64,000 nt of DNA from NCBI GenBank assembly GCA_020736575.1, contig JAGPYM010000007.1, positions 1,860,001-1,924,000 on the forward strand. Direction: 5' to 3'. The translations under genes were made by a program, and so were the position numbers. This DNA is from Thelonectria olida (taxonomy: Eukaryota; Ascomycota; Sordariomycetes; Hypocreales; Nectriaceae). The notes under the pieces were generated by a model. That model searched no databases. It saw nothing but the letters and a program-made list of their open reading frames with translations, and had not been told where the DNA came from. Numbering within the stretch: position 1 is the first letter of the stretch; each line of letters begins with the position of its first letter. Positions 23,406 to 34,275 of this stretch are shown one piece after another.

Positions 23406-25098
23406 CTACTGAGGGCCTGCCACTGTGCAACTCGGCATGAAGCATCGACCAAGATCCTGTTTGCATGACCGCTCTCGCGCGCCCCAGGTCCTTTCCAAGT
23501 CGCACTTGAAACGATTCACTTGTGCAAACTTCTGAACGTCCCATCTCCTCTGCAAGTCAACCCGGATCAACTCTTTGTCCTCGGGCGAGCTCAACAAGAA
23601 ACCCAAAGTGTACACGGGCCAATTTCCAATGAAGCATCTGAACCAGCCAAAGTCGTATTGGTGCTCTTGGAGTATCAGAACTGCTTTCCTGACCTGCCAA
23701 CTATCTCCCCACTCCAGAGGATCAGGGCCAATGGTGGATTCGTGTGTCGATAGCTGCTCGAAGAGTACAGAGGCAATAATGGCGTACAAGTAACACGCAT
23801 CCCGGTAATACTTTTCTTGACCGTTCGGCCGCTCTTTTTCAGTTGAGAATTTGATTAGGTGGTTACAGAGCAGTGCCGCCTCCCAGGCCTCTACCTCGAC
23901 TCGTATCTGGTCAAAAACGACTGGATCACGGGGCAATAGGTGCTGATATTGCTGACGGAGTGAGACTGCAAGTCTGAATAATGAAACCGGAACGCCCAAA
24001 ACGGGGCTGTTCAAGCTGGTTGACCGTCCAGGGAAAAACTGTGACTGATCTAGGAGTTTCTCGGCTTGGGTCCAGAATCCAAGGTCGAAGTCGTAATCAA
24101 GTCCTGCAGCATCTGACCATAGACCTGTCGCCACGAGGAAGATTTGGTACAAGACACTTTCAACAGCGAGTCTGTCAAAGAGTCGTTTGATGCTTAGCGA
24201 GCGTTGAAAGAGCCGCATGGTGAGGATCCGCGTTGCCGCATTCACGTGGCGAGGTATGTCCGCATATGTGTCGCCCCCCATGCACTACACAATCCTCGTG
24301 TTAGCAGCTCGTTGTTCTGACTTGGTAAATCACTGACTTGCCAGACTGATAAAAACTATAGAAACTCACCCCGTGAAGGTATAGAAGCATCACCGACATG
24401 AGAAGCCCATTATGGTTGTCGAACTGAGCATCCTTTGCTAGGAACTTGGAGAGTGCCCCAATCGCATTCGAGTAATAGGTAAGCGCAAGTTGCTGCATCC
24501 GTGAAGAGTCATCAATTAAGTGGATATGGGAGGCGGCGCAGGCAAGCACAGAATAGTAAAGACTCTTGTGATGCACCATCAGGTGCTGTATCTGGGTGAG
24601 CCATCCATCGTAGAAGCCGGGGTGACAGTTGGGCAACAGCAGAAGGCCATAATAAGTCCCGACAAAGTGACGACTAATGTTTGTCTCAAGGTCGCGGGTT
24701 AGCACCCGGAGCGATAAAGCTGATTCTGAGAGGATGATAGGCTCTGGGGTTGAGGAGCTGCTAGCCTCGGTTCGATCAGATTTCGTGCTGTCACACGACA
24801 TGCTAGAGTCGCTTGAGCCTCTCCGCTCGGGTTTTGGTGTCCTGCTTCCGTGCCTCGAGTCGTCATGAACTGCGAAACGACGGTCAAGTAAATCTGCGGA
24901 GGTCGGCCATTGGCACTGTCGTCTCGAAGATTTACACCCTTCGCAGACGGGATATGTTTCATCGCACTTCTTTCGTCGTTTCCTGCCTGTTCATGCTGGT
25001 TAGAGGGGTGGGCCGTGGAGAGGTCGAGCCGGGAGGTGAAGATTACAGGTGAGACAGCCAGTCTTGCTGCGCAGTTTGGCTCGCGAAGTAACGTTCAT
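23406..25098 (-). CDS. Zn2Cys6 transcription factor
   Basis: Three exons: 25098-25047, 24986-24370 and 24284-23406, total 515 residues. The zinc cluster has six cysteines at 15, 18, 25, 32, 35 and 42 (spacing 2-6-6-2-6), begins GCLTC and is basic between C18 and C25. Intron 1 (donor GTAATC) splits the codon of the second cysteine, a frequent place for introns in this family. A Ser-rich linker and a fungal_trans_2-type middle region follow, with an internal LYLHG/CMGGDTY join. An upstream in-frame region without ATG support was not used. The target genes are unknown; the nearest candidate is the tandem LaeA-like methyltransferase downstream. Confidence 0.88.
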
Positions 25099-25977
25099 CT
25101 TGCGAAAGCAATCGAAAAGGGACGAAAGGCAATGAAGTGGCTCTAGGTGCCTTATCATGCTCCGGAGAGATATGAGGGAAGGATGCAACATGCCAGAGTG
25201 GAGGCCCTTCGCTCTCCACTTGGATTTGAATCTGGGGGACCGATATTGCTCGTTGCTGGTTGGTCAAATGCGAGGGAGATAAGGCCGAAGGACTCCAAGA
25301 TAATGGCGGGGGCAGACCAGGGGGTTGGTGGGGACGCAGGATGAAGTTATCCTGATGAGCGCTGGGAAGGGCGCTAATCATGCAATTTGAAGCTTCAGGA
25401 CAAACAGAGAGTGGGCAGTTAACCAACAAACCCTGGAAGAGGCGCATCCATAATGAGAGTGCATGAGTGTCTCAGTATAGCTATATTGATTGATGAGTGC
25501 TGTTGGAAGTATCAGCTGGCTACGCATGATTGAACTGACATCCGACGCGAAATCGAACCCGGTATCAAATGTTGAACGGAAACTCAAACTAGAAGAACGA
25601 CCACAATACAAACTACCAACCCGACAAAAACGGGTAGTCGTTAAGAGCAAAATCATATTCCCACGAAGCAAGTGGTTCTCGCCCAGGGCCAGACTCCGGG
25701 TCAAAATGTGACGAGATGGCATAGCTGGTGAGCACATGGACTAACTGCGACCGAGTAAATAAAGGAGAAGATGATATACGAAGTTGCGAAGTTTCAAATT
25801 GTTCTATGGTACTTGGATAGATACGAGCTTGAGCCTGAAGGTCCGCAGGGGCGAGGCCGCAGTTCAGAGTCTGCCATGAGTCACTATATTGCCAAGGAAT
25901 GACGGCTGCTTCATCATTCTGATGATGCACTTTGTCTGGCGTCTTGTTTCCGAATGGAATGATTATAACGGTGCCTC
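25099..25977. other. Intergenic region upstream of the Zn2Cys6 gene
   Basis: About 0.9 kb between two minus-strand genes. Open frames here run antisense or continue the wrong frame past the stop of the membrane-protein gene. Nothing supports a separate gene. Confidence 0.5.
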
Positions 25978-26806
25978 TCACTCGCGGCTGTCGCGTGCAG
26001 GGCCGGTTTGGGAGCTTAGAAATATAAGCAGAGAAAGCCCCAGCGTGGCAGTAAATGTAACCGCCAACTAATAAACCATTAGTATTCGCGGAATGTTAGA
26101 TACTGGGAGGAGTACCAACCTTAGTGCTGCCATCTTTCCCTGGTTGTCCGTCTTCGGCATCCACGTAACCAACCCATACTAATCCGGTCAAGCCGGTGAT
26201 GGCGCATATTATGCTTCCTGTGAGACATACCAAGCTTGCCTCCCATGCGTACAGCTGTAGGACGAGCGGCCTAAGTCCATCTGGTCCCTTTTGTCCCGTC
26301 AGGCTGGCTCGAATGTACTTCAGGCCGTCGCGGTGAGCTGATAGACGGTGCAGACGCATGCTTTGCTGGCAGGAGATAACGACGGCGAAGAGCGCAAACA
26401 CCAATCCGCTATACCAGCATGCTCGGACTCCCCAGGGCTTATCGCGGTCATGCGGGAGGATATTTGGCCATGACCCTGTCGAGGCCAGGCATCCCGCCAA
26501 GAGAGCGCCCTTCGCTCAGTGTCAGTTCAAGGAACTGCTTGTAGAATATGATGGCCTTACCACTGTGCCGACAAAACGAAGCTCTTCAATCTTATGGTCG
26601 CGCCAATTGCGAGTCAGCTCGTCCCTCTGCTCTACATCTTGGCCGTTAGCCATGAGATGGACGGCGTCATAGACTACCCAGCTGGGCCCGAATGCGTCCC
26701 AGAAGAAGCTGCGCCAGCGTGTGCGTATCTTCCCGTAGAGAGAGGGTGAAGAAGCACTGCCGTAGCTGCGCTCGGCGTCAGGGCCAAGAAGTGGGAGTGT
26801 CGACAT
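25978..26806 (-). CDS. Small multi-pass membrane protein of unknown function
   Basis: Proposed exons: 26806-26561, 26509-26120 and 26067-25978, all in phase 0, giving 241 residues. The N-terminal 80 residues are soluble, with WRSFFWDAFGPSWVVYDAVH. Hydrophobic helices follow: CWYSGLVFALFAVVIS, then SIICAITGLTGLVWVGY, and in the last exon VTFTATLGLSLLIFL. I do not recognise the family. The second intron uses a rare GTTGGT donor. Without that intron the protein would stop at 26096 and lose the last helix, so the 3' end is uncertain. The first intron (GTAAGG donor, GCGAAG acceptor) is well supported by continuity. Confidence 0.6.
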
Positions 26807-27369
26807 GGCCAGGACTCATATGACTGCGAGTATGTAAAGAAAATAAGAATAAAAAGCAACAAAGAGAGGCATGTAATTATCCATGGATCGGTTCGCATCT
26901 ATGACGTGATATCGAGTTTAGAGCCACGGGCGCCAGTCTCCATCGCCCGTCTCAATTGCCGCGCGGCTATGCCCTCTGTCGATTTACCCTGATTTCTCTC
27001 AGCCAACTCCAACGTTTTATGCGCATTCTCCATGCCAAGATTTTGGGAGGTTTTCAAGGTGCTGACCCTTGTTACGGAATCGGAACAACAACATGAAGGC
27101 TGAGCGCCTTGTCTGCTTACGTAGGCTCCAGCAGGCAGCCGCCGTCTTGCACAACTCATCTAACCGGCGAAAGTCGCTCATTCTTGACTGACAGGTTCTT
27201 CAACTTGAACTAGGTAATTCCTGCATTTGATTTCCTCCCGTAACTTGCCGTCGATATCACACGAGTACGGGAACTATTTCACTGGGCAGCCACCCTCACT
27301 CCTTCATCGACATCAGCAACCATCGGTCCACCACAAGATGGGCGCCCCAAACGCCCTAAACGCCATCAG
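26807..27369. other. Divergent upstream region with the unresolved 5' end of the PQ-loop gene
   Basis: This segment contains the promoter of the membrane-protein gene (minus) and must contain the first exon of the PQ-loop gene (plus). A CTAAAC branch-like motif and a CAG acceptor stand just before 27370. I could not identify the start codon with confidence. Confidence 0.45.
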
Positions 27370-28304
27370 GATGTTTGCAACCACGCTTCATCCCTCATCT
27401 CTGACTGCGTCCTGATCATCGTTTCTAGTATCCTGCTCATTCTAAGCGCAGCTTCCTTTTTCCCTCAGTATAGGCGGCTTTTGTCGCGCCGAGACAGCCT
27501 GGGCCTCGCTCCCGAGTACATCCTCCTCAACCTCATTGTCGCAACGCAGCAGTTCTCTCTGGGGCTCTTTTTCATCGTCGTCTGTGATGAAGCAGACATG
27601 ATTATGCACTCGCCACCGACGGTGGGTGAATGGCTTAATTTCGCTCAGTTCACCGTCGTCTGGGTCGGCCATCTGATCCTGTCAGTCAAGTCCAACCCCC
27701 GTCCCCAACATCCCTTCTCCCGCCGTTTTTATTCGAGCCATTAGGCCGGCTTCAATGGCTAACTTTGAGAGCGTTCCATCATAGCTTCGGCGCGTATTTA
27801 GTCTATCCTCCTTCGCCCCCAGGCGCAAAGCCCGCCATGTTCTCCATCTACATGGCCTTCCTCCTCATCTCCATCGTTCCCGTCATCTTCATTGCCAGCC
27901 TCCCACCCAGCGGAACAGACCCATATGGCGATCGTAGTTGGCCCGGCTCCTTCTACGCCTACGGGTCCACCATGTTCATCAACCCCATCGTCACCGCTCT
28001 CGCTATCGTCACCTACTTCCCGCAGGCCCGCGAGCTGAAGTCGCGCTCAGACGCAGGTGCTTGCAGTGTGCCCGGGCTTGCTGTTCAGGCTGGCGTGTTC
28101 CTCGTTGTAGCCATATTTTGGCCGCTGCGTATGCCGCTGCCTTGGGGCGTGCGCTTCTCTACGTGGTATCAGCTCGTAGGGTGGGCTACACTGGACAATT
28201 TGGTGTTTGCTTTTGTTCAAGGGGTGCTCTGGTGCGTCGCTAGGCGATTTAAAGGAGCGACCTCTGAAGCGACCGGCGAGACTGCCCCCCTACTCGCTGC
28301 GTAA
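27370..28304 (+). CDS. PQ-loop repeat membrane protein (5' end unresolved)
   Basis: Two exons are clear, 27370-27680 and 27785-28304. They are joined across a 104-bp intron (GTCAGT donor, CATAG acceptor) to read HLILFGAYLVYPP. Seven hydrophobic segments carry two PQ-loop motifs: FFPQYRRLLSRRDSLGLAP in the first half and YFPQARELKSRSDAGACSVP in the second. PQ-loop proteins include lysosomal/vacuolar amino-acid exporters (cystinosin type) and SWEET-like carriers. The substrate here is unknown. The frame is open upstream to 27244 without an ATG, and the nearest ATG (27338) is in another frame, so a short first exon or a disrupted start is likely. The C-terminus ends in a soluble tail. Confidence 0.75.
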
Positions 28305-29785
28305 AGGACACGAGGCGCACCCGAGCAGTGAAGGGCATTCTCTTCCTGCGGACCTGAGTTGCCTCATGCGCGAGGTCTGATACGGGTCTTAAAACTGGCT
28401 TCTTGATGTTGAACTTGACAGTGGTTGTCAATCTGGTCTTTCGAACAACAACTCTGCCGAAAGGGAAGCAAGCCACGGGTCCTGAGGCTTCTGAGAAACA
28501 CATGATGGACAAGATAAGACGCAAATGCTGCAGATGCGGCAATGAGGGGACGACAGGAGCGAGTGCCAAAATCTCCGACATATCCATGAGCTCCCGAACT
28601 CGCCATTGACAGCAAGGGTCTGAACAACGTCAAGTATGACGGACCACATGCGCCGGTTCGATAAATTCGATGAACAGGCCGGACCAGCCCGATGTGCCAA
28701 TTCGATTCCCAAATGTCACCTCAATGGTCAGCATGTCGGGCTGCAATCTTCGGCACTGGACCTTCTGACTTGATACGAATTGCTTGATTTCGTAAAAGCC
28801 CTGCAGGATGGGTCGCATTTCTATACCGAGGAGCAAGAAAATGAAAGGGAACTCGTGCTGGTTGCAATCACCGTTTTAATTCCTTTTGTGTGCTGCCTAA
28901 TTGAACATGGTTGACTTATCGTCGCCTGTATTGTCATGGGCTGCAGCACCCTTGCGCTCGCGAATGACACCTCACCCCGTCCATCCCCGCGCCTCACGCG
29001 ACCTGCAGTTCCATTCCAGCGGGCAGTCTCATGTAACTTACCATCTCCTCGGTGCGACTCAGGTCCTTGATTGAACTTCCGTGCATCCTCTCGTCGCCTT
29101 TCCCAAGAACGAAATGTCAAGTCCTTGAGCTTCCACCCAATGACACAATTCCAACGCTGCCATCTAATTATAGGGAGCTCACGTGCGACCGTTCCTGAGT
29201 GTGTGCTAACATTGTCGTCTCGTGCAACGGGCGAGCAAATACGAAGGAGGCGAGAGGATGAAGGGCCGAAGGATCAACGTTCCTCGCTCACCCCGCATTT
29301 CAATGCTTCGTTACTGGGGCTGCGATAGCAAAGACACTCGCTCAGCCTCGCACTGGATGTGGCAGTTTGACGGCCCGACTGGTTACATTGCCGTATTGAC
29401 TTGGTGGTGGTAACGCTTCCCTCTGACAGTCCCAGCGTATTGGCCTTCTCGCTACCACCCTCCCTTCAGCAGTCCCGTTCAAGGGGGGACGGGATGGACA
29501 AAATAGATTAATTAATCAGCACTAGACTGCACCGTGCATGTTCACGGTCCTTTTGTCCACCCTGTGTTGATCCTTTCGCTCTGCCTTATCTGACATTCCT
29601 ATGTAACGTCACATGCGGTAGCCGAGCGCCTGTGGCCGGAAATGGTACCACTGAAGGCCTATTTGCGTCTCCTGACATCTCAAGCTCTTTTTATAAAGAC
29701 TGAAATACCCAACTGAGGTTGACGACTCGGACAAGACCCTCATTTCCGCCAAGAGATCTCCGCCAGGATCTAAGCCTCTGCCGCC
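28305..29785. other. Intergenic region, 1.5 kb, no supported gene
   Basis: Only short frames without recognisable features are present. The right half is the promoter of the UNC-93-like transporter gene; an AT-rich ATTAATTAATCAG stretch lies near 29508. Confidence 0.55.
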
Positions 29786-31486
29786 ATGTCTTCGAACGAC
29801 CCCGCCGCTGCCGAATCCGCCCCGGTCTCCAAGGCCGGAGTCGCTGCGGTCCAGAACACCTCCCCCGATGCCGAGTACGGCGGCGATGCAGGGGGCACGT
29901 TGCCTCACGGTTGGAAGTATCGGCAGTATACCTTCTTCGGCCACACTTTCCCATGGTATGCGTCACCCAGGATCCAGCTGGGGTTGGTGGCCTTTGTGTG
30001 CTTCATGTGTCCCGGCATGTTCAATGCGCTTGGTGGTATGGGAGGAGGTGGCAAGACTGATCCCACCCTGGCCGACAACATGGTGAGTCCGGGAACCCCG
30101 ACCCCGAGGGGCCAAAGTGGCTTGCTCACCCCTTTTCGTGATAGAACACAGCTCTGTACAGCACGTTTGCCGTCTTTGGCTTCTTTGGCGGCACTTTTGT
30201 AAACAAGCTTGGTGTCAAAGTGACGCTGGCGTTTGGAGGAGTCGGATACGGCATCTACGCCATTAGCTTGTTGGTGTCGGTACATCACCATGTCCCAGGC
30301 TTCAACATCTTTGCCGGTGTCTGGCTCGGTATCTGCGCTGCTCTGCTGTGGACGGCGCAGGGCACCATCATGATCTCGTATCCGCATGAAAACCAGAAGG
30401 GGCAGTATTTTGCCTGGTTCTGGGGAATCTTCAACATGGGAGCCGTCATTGGAAGTCTGGTAAGCCTGCGTGGCCCCCCTTTGCGCTTTTGACTGTCTAA
30501 TCTTTGCCCCCAGATCCCCCTTGGCGAGAACATCCATGTCAAGGAGAACAAGACTGTGAGCGACGGTACCTACATCGGCTTTATTGTACTCATGTTCTTT
30601 GGGGCTTTCCTTGCCCTGTCGCTCTGTAATGCCGGTGACATCATTCGAAAGGACGGCTCTCGCGTCATCTTGATGAAAAACCCTACCTGGCAGAGTGAGC
30701 TGATCGGTCTTTTCGAAACCCTCAAGTTCGAGCCTTTCGTGCTTCTGCTGTTCCCCATGTTCTTTTCGTCCAATTGGTTCTACGTCTACCAGCAGAACTC
30801 CGTAAATGGCGCCCATTTTAACACTCGAACCAAAGCCCTCAACAGTCTGCTGTACTGGACCGCCCAAATCATTGCCGCGGCAATCTGGGGATATCTCCTT
30901 GATATCGAACGCGTTAGGCGTACTACTCGTGCCAAGGCTGCCCTGGCTGTTCTCTTCGTGCTCACCTTTGCCATCTGGGGAGGTGGCTATGCTTACGAGA
31001 AGACGTATACACGTGCCTCCGTCGCTATTGACTCGGGTTTCGTACCAACTGATTGGTCTGACTCAGGCTATGTTGGGCCTATGTTCTTGTACATCTTCTA
31101 CGGTCTTTTTGATGCTGCCTGGCAGGCCACGGTCTACTGGTAAGTCCATCTTGTATGCCGTTTGCTTGGACAATGCTAACTGAAACAGGTTCATTGGCGC
31201 TCTTTCAAACTCTGGACGTCGCTCTGCAAACTACGTGGGTTTCTACAAGGGTATCCAGTCTGTCGGTGCCGCCGTGGTGAACAACCTCGATGCTCGCAAA
31301 CTATCCTACGAGAAGGAATTCATCAGCAATTGGGCTCTGCTCGGCGCTTCGCTGGTTGTTGCTGCTCCTGTTATTGTTCTCAAAATTCGCGACCACGTTT
31401 CTGCAGAGGATGATATTCGGGGCACCGATGAGACCCTTGCCGACGTCCTCCCCCCAGGTCATGAGGAGAAGGGTGGCAATTTGTAG
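29786..31486 (+). CDS. UNC-93-like MFS membrane protein
   Basis: Four exons: 29786-30082, 30145-30459, 30514-31139 and 31189-31486. All have GT-AG introns of 49-62 bp and closed phases, giving 511 residues. After a 60-residue soluble N-terminus there are about 11-12 helices. Landmarks are GMFNALGGMGGGGK, the segment AALLWTAQGTIMISYP, the NQKGQYFAWFWGIFNMGAV helix, and FSSNWFYVYQQNSVNGAHFN after the central loop. These match fungal UNC-93/DUF895-type proteins, a branch of the major facilitator superfamily. In animals UNC-93 modulates K+ channels; fungal members are of unknown transport role. I assign family only. Confidence 0.9.
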
Positions 31487-31762
31487 ATCTTTAGGACCTA
31501 AACTTTCTGGGTAGGAAGACTGCATGAAATCGGAGATATTACATCGTAAGACCTAGTTAATGTGATAATATTCAAGCCAGACGTTGACGAAATGACAATC
31601 TTACAGAACCAACTTGAGTGATTCAAGAGATTTCCCGGCAGTGACATAAAAATATCCGAGTTGATTCTGAAGATTTCAAAGCCGTGTAGCTTGCCCGAAA
31701 TCCTCAAGGCTTCAAATCTTCACCATGTTTAACAGACTTTGTGTACCAAGGCTTAGAAATAA

Positions 31763-31786
31763 GATACCTTATCTAAGTAAGGTATC
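31763..31786. repeat. Perfect 9-bp inverted repeat
   Basis: GATACCTTA and TAAGGTATC flank a 6-base loop. The hairpin lies about 280 bp past the UNC-93-like stop codon. It may be a 3' processing or terminator-like structure, or chance. Confidence 0.5.
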
Positions 31787-31984
31787 ACCAAAGGTATTTC
31801 TGTTGAATAAAGTTATCTATCTACCTATCTAACTATCTACGAACAAAAAGAAATGAGTGGAGTGTTCTGCTCCTAAAGTACAATCCAATTCGTCTCGAAC
31901 CCATCCTCCCTATATCCATATAGCCATCCTAAACAGGTCGTGAGTTGCCATTGAGGCCCACGGGGTATCATGCTAAGAAAAGAA

Positions 31985-32132
31985 ACAGTCATTAATCTTC
32001 AAGCGTCAGGGTTTTGTCGTATGCCCTCATCCAAACGGACGTCGCTCAAGGCCCGGTCTCTAACAGTCGTAAATCTTCAAGCGTAAGGGTTTTGTCGTAT
32101 GCCCTGATCCAAACGGATCTCGCTCAAGGCCC
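31985..32132. repeat. Two-copy direct repeat, 70-bp unit, 78-bp period
   Basis: Copies at about 31985-32054 and 32063-32132 share AATCTTCAAGCGT, GGGTTTTGTCGTATGCCCT, ATCCAAACGGA and CGCTCAAGGCCC with few mismatches. The second copy runs into a CT-rich tract. Function unknown. Confidence 0.8.
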
Positions 32133-32246
32133 CTCTCTCTCGCCTTTCCCTCCCTCCCCAGTCTCAACTCTTCCACATCTCAATCACTCTCTTCAACTCT
32201 CCCCCATCTCTTCAACCATCTCCGCCTAGAACACCACTGTCATGTT

Positions 32247-34275
32247 CTAAGCCTTCTCCTTCTCTGCTTTAGAGTCATCCTCGGCCTCTGATTGGTTTAT
32301 CTCGCTTAAACCACCCACGGGCTTGCCCTCCTCGTCAACCCGACCGTTGTTGGGTTTCTTCGGTGGGAGGTTCTTTTTGACGCTGCGCCACTCCATGGTC
32401 AGAGCCCCGAGGATTGAAATGCAAGCCATGATTAAGCCAATCCGAAAGCATACACGCAGTGAGTCATTATATGACTTCAGAGCTCCGGCGCGGTACTCAG
32501 GAGGGACGAGGCCGAGCAGTTCGGTAGCACCAGTGTTCTGGATCACCCGGGAGTTAATACCAGGGATCCCAGCGAGGCGGTTCGCCAGCTGGTTACTGAG
32601 AACGTTCTGGCCGACCGAGGTGAAAATGGCGCTGAAGAGCTGCTGACCAAAGAACATGAGTGATGCGCCGATGGCCACGTCTTGACGTGGCAGAACTGTT
32701 TGCGCAGCCATATTCGGGGATTGGGAGCAAGACCCAAGGCCAAAGCCGTAAAGGATTTGAAACCCGATCCAATTCCCCTCTGATGTGTCGACCCCGAGGG
32801 TCGTGAGCAGGCCGGAGCCTACTGCTGTGAGGCAAATGCCAAAAATCATAAACGGCGTGTAATAGCCAATGCGGGAAACTAGCTGGCCAGTGATGATAGA
32901 CGCCAGAACTAAGGACAGCAACATGGGCAGGAGGTGAATGCCGCTGTCAACAGCCGAAACACCCTTAATGGCCTGGAACCAGATGGGGAGATAGTACACT
33001 GCGATGTCTTGCATTAGCATGTCGTGCTGCTGTTTTTGTCCAAGATCAAGTGAACTGACCAAACATCATCATGTGCGCTCCAATGCAAGAGCTCACCCAG
33101 AAACCAGAGGCGATGCTGCGCTGGATGAAGATGCGAGGCGGTACTGTGGCCTGGTCTGGCTTCCACACCTGGATAAAGACAAATGCGATCAGAAGCACAA
33201 ATGCCAGCACAAGCAAGGCAATGATACGCCCCTCGCTCCACTGCGCAATTGCAGTCAGCCTAAGAGTGTCAAGAAATTGCATCCCACACTCACCGCATAC
33301 TTGGTTCCGCCCCATTGCAGGGCCAGGCACAGGCAGATAACTCCAGGAACAAGGACAAGCATGCCCAGAAAGTTGAGTTGCCGCAGCTTGTCCTTGAAAG
33401 GAAGCTTAGTGCTCGGACGCTCGGGAATTTCAAGCAAAAAGAAAACGAGAACCATAACCACGCCCCCCAAGGGAAGGTTGATGTAGAAGCACCACCTCCA
33501 TGTTACGTTTGTCGTGAAGGCACCCCCGATGAGCGGGCCAGCCACGGAAGCGGTGCCAAACACGGCACCAAAGAAACCCTGGTATTTGGGGCGTGAGTGA
33601 AGAGGAACAGCATACACAACAACGATCATCTAACACGTCGGAACGTCAGCAGATTTCGCCAAAGACACGGCCACTGGGATAACCTACCACACCCGAGAGA
33701 ATGCCTCCGGCGCCGAGGCCGGAAACGGTTCTACCGAAAATAAAGGCGATGGATGTCGGAGCCGCGCCGCAGAGTGCTGAACCAGCCTCAAATAGAAGGA
33801 TGGATGCTAGAAAGATTGTTTTGATGTCGAAGAAGGCGTATAGCTTTCCAAACATCAACTGGAAGGCACAGTTTGTAAGCAAATAAGCCGTTCCATACCA
33901 ACCAATATCACCCGCCGCGTTGAATTCGTCAGTAATTTGGGGGATGGCAGTCGAAATGATCAGTCGATCCTGCGAGTATGAGTTTCGAGCCCAGTTTTTG
34001 GAAAGCCAGTTTCCTGGACGTGAATGACAACTTACCAGGGACACTAAAAACATTCCGATGAAGATGGACGTCATCAGTAACGCGAGTTTAAGGCCCTTGG
34101 GATAGACGATGTCGTCATGAACGGGTTTGAGGCCATTCGCTTTGGGCGCATCAGCAGGTTCACCTTGCTCGCTGGTCGAGTTTGGGTAAGTTGGGGCCTT
34201 GTCATGATTTGGCGTAGATGGCGCAGAAGGCGCAGGCTCTTCAGGAGACTGCTGCCTCTCCTTCTTTTTGAACAT
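32247..34275 (-). CDS. MFS drug:H+ antiporter of the DHA2 (14-helix) type
   Basis: Five exons: 34275-34036, 33969-33688, 33629-33294, 33240-33060 and 32998-32247. They splice in frame to 596 residues. The N-terminal 60 residues and the C-terminal 45 are hydrophilic and charged. Landmarks are [11 protein letters not shown] (the motif D1-like start of helix 1 in this family), [30 protein letters not shown] (motif A), [14 protein letters not shown], and the motif-C-like [19 protein letters not shown]. This is the classic arrangement of fungal toxin and drug exporters of the TRI12/aflT-like DHA2 group. No biosynthetic genes adjoin it, so a general xenobiotic or metabolite export role is more likely than a cluster-specific one. 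Confidence 0.92.

Larger units (their letters stand above)
31487..32246. other. Convergent 3' flank with direct and inverted repeats
   Basis: Sequence between the stops of two convergent transporter genes. It contains a 9-bp inverted repeat, a short tetranucleotide run (TATCTACC type, about 31814-31838) and a duplicated 70-bp unit, the first and last listed separately. No gene. Confidence 0.65.

Noticed and set aside
25545..25580. tRNA-like T-arm word (GGGTTCGATTT on the minus strand)
   Set aside because: The stem does not pair and no acceptor, D or anticodon arm is found around it.
26899..27159. 86-codon minus frame between two membrane-protein genes
   Set aside because: Overlaps the region needed for the PQ-loop 5' exon and promoter and has no motif.
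21838..34275. Secondary-metabolite gene cluster suggested by LaeA-like protein, Zn2Cys6 factor and DHA2 exporter
   Set aside because: No core synthase (PKS, NRPS, terpene, DMATS) or tailoring set is present; membership is by proximity only.
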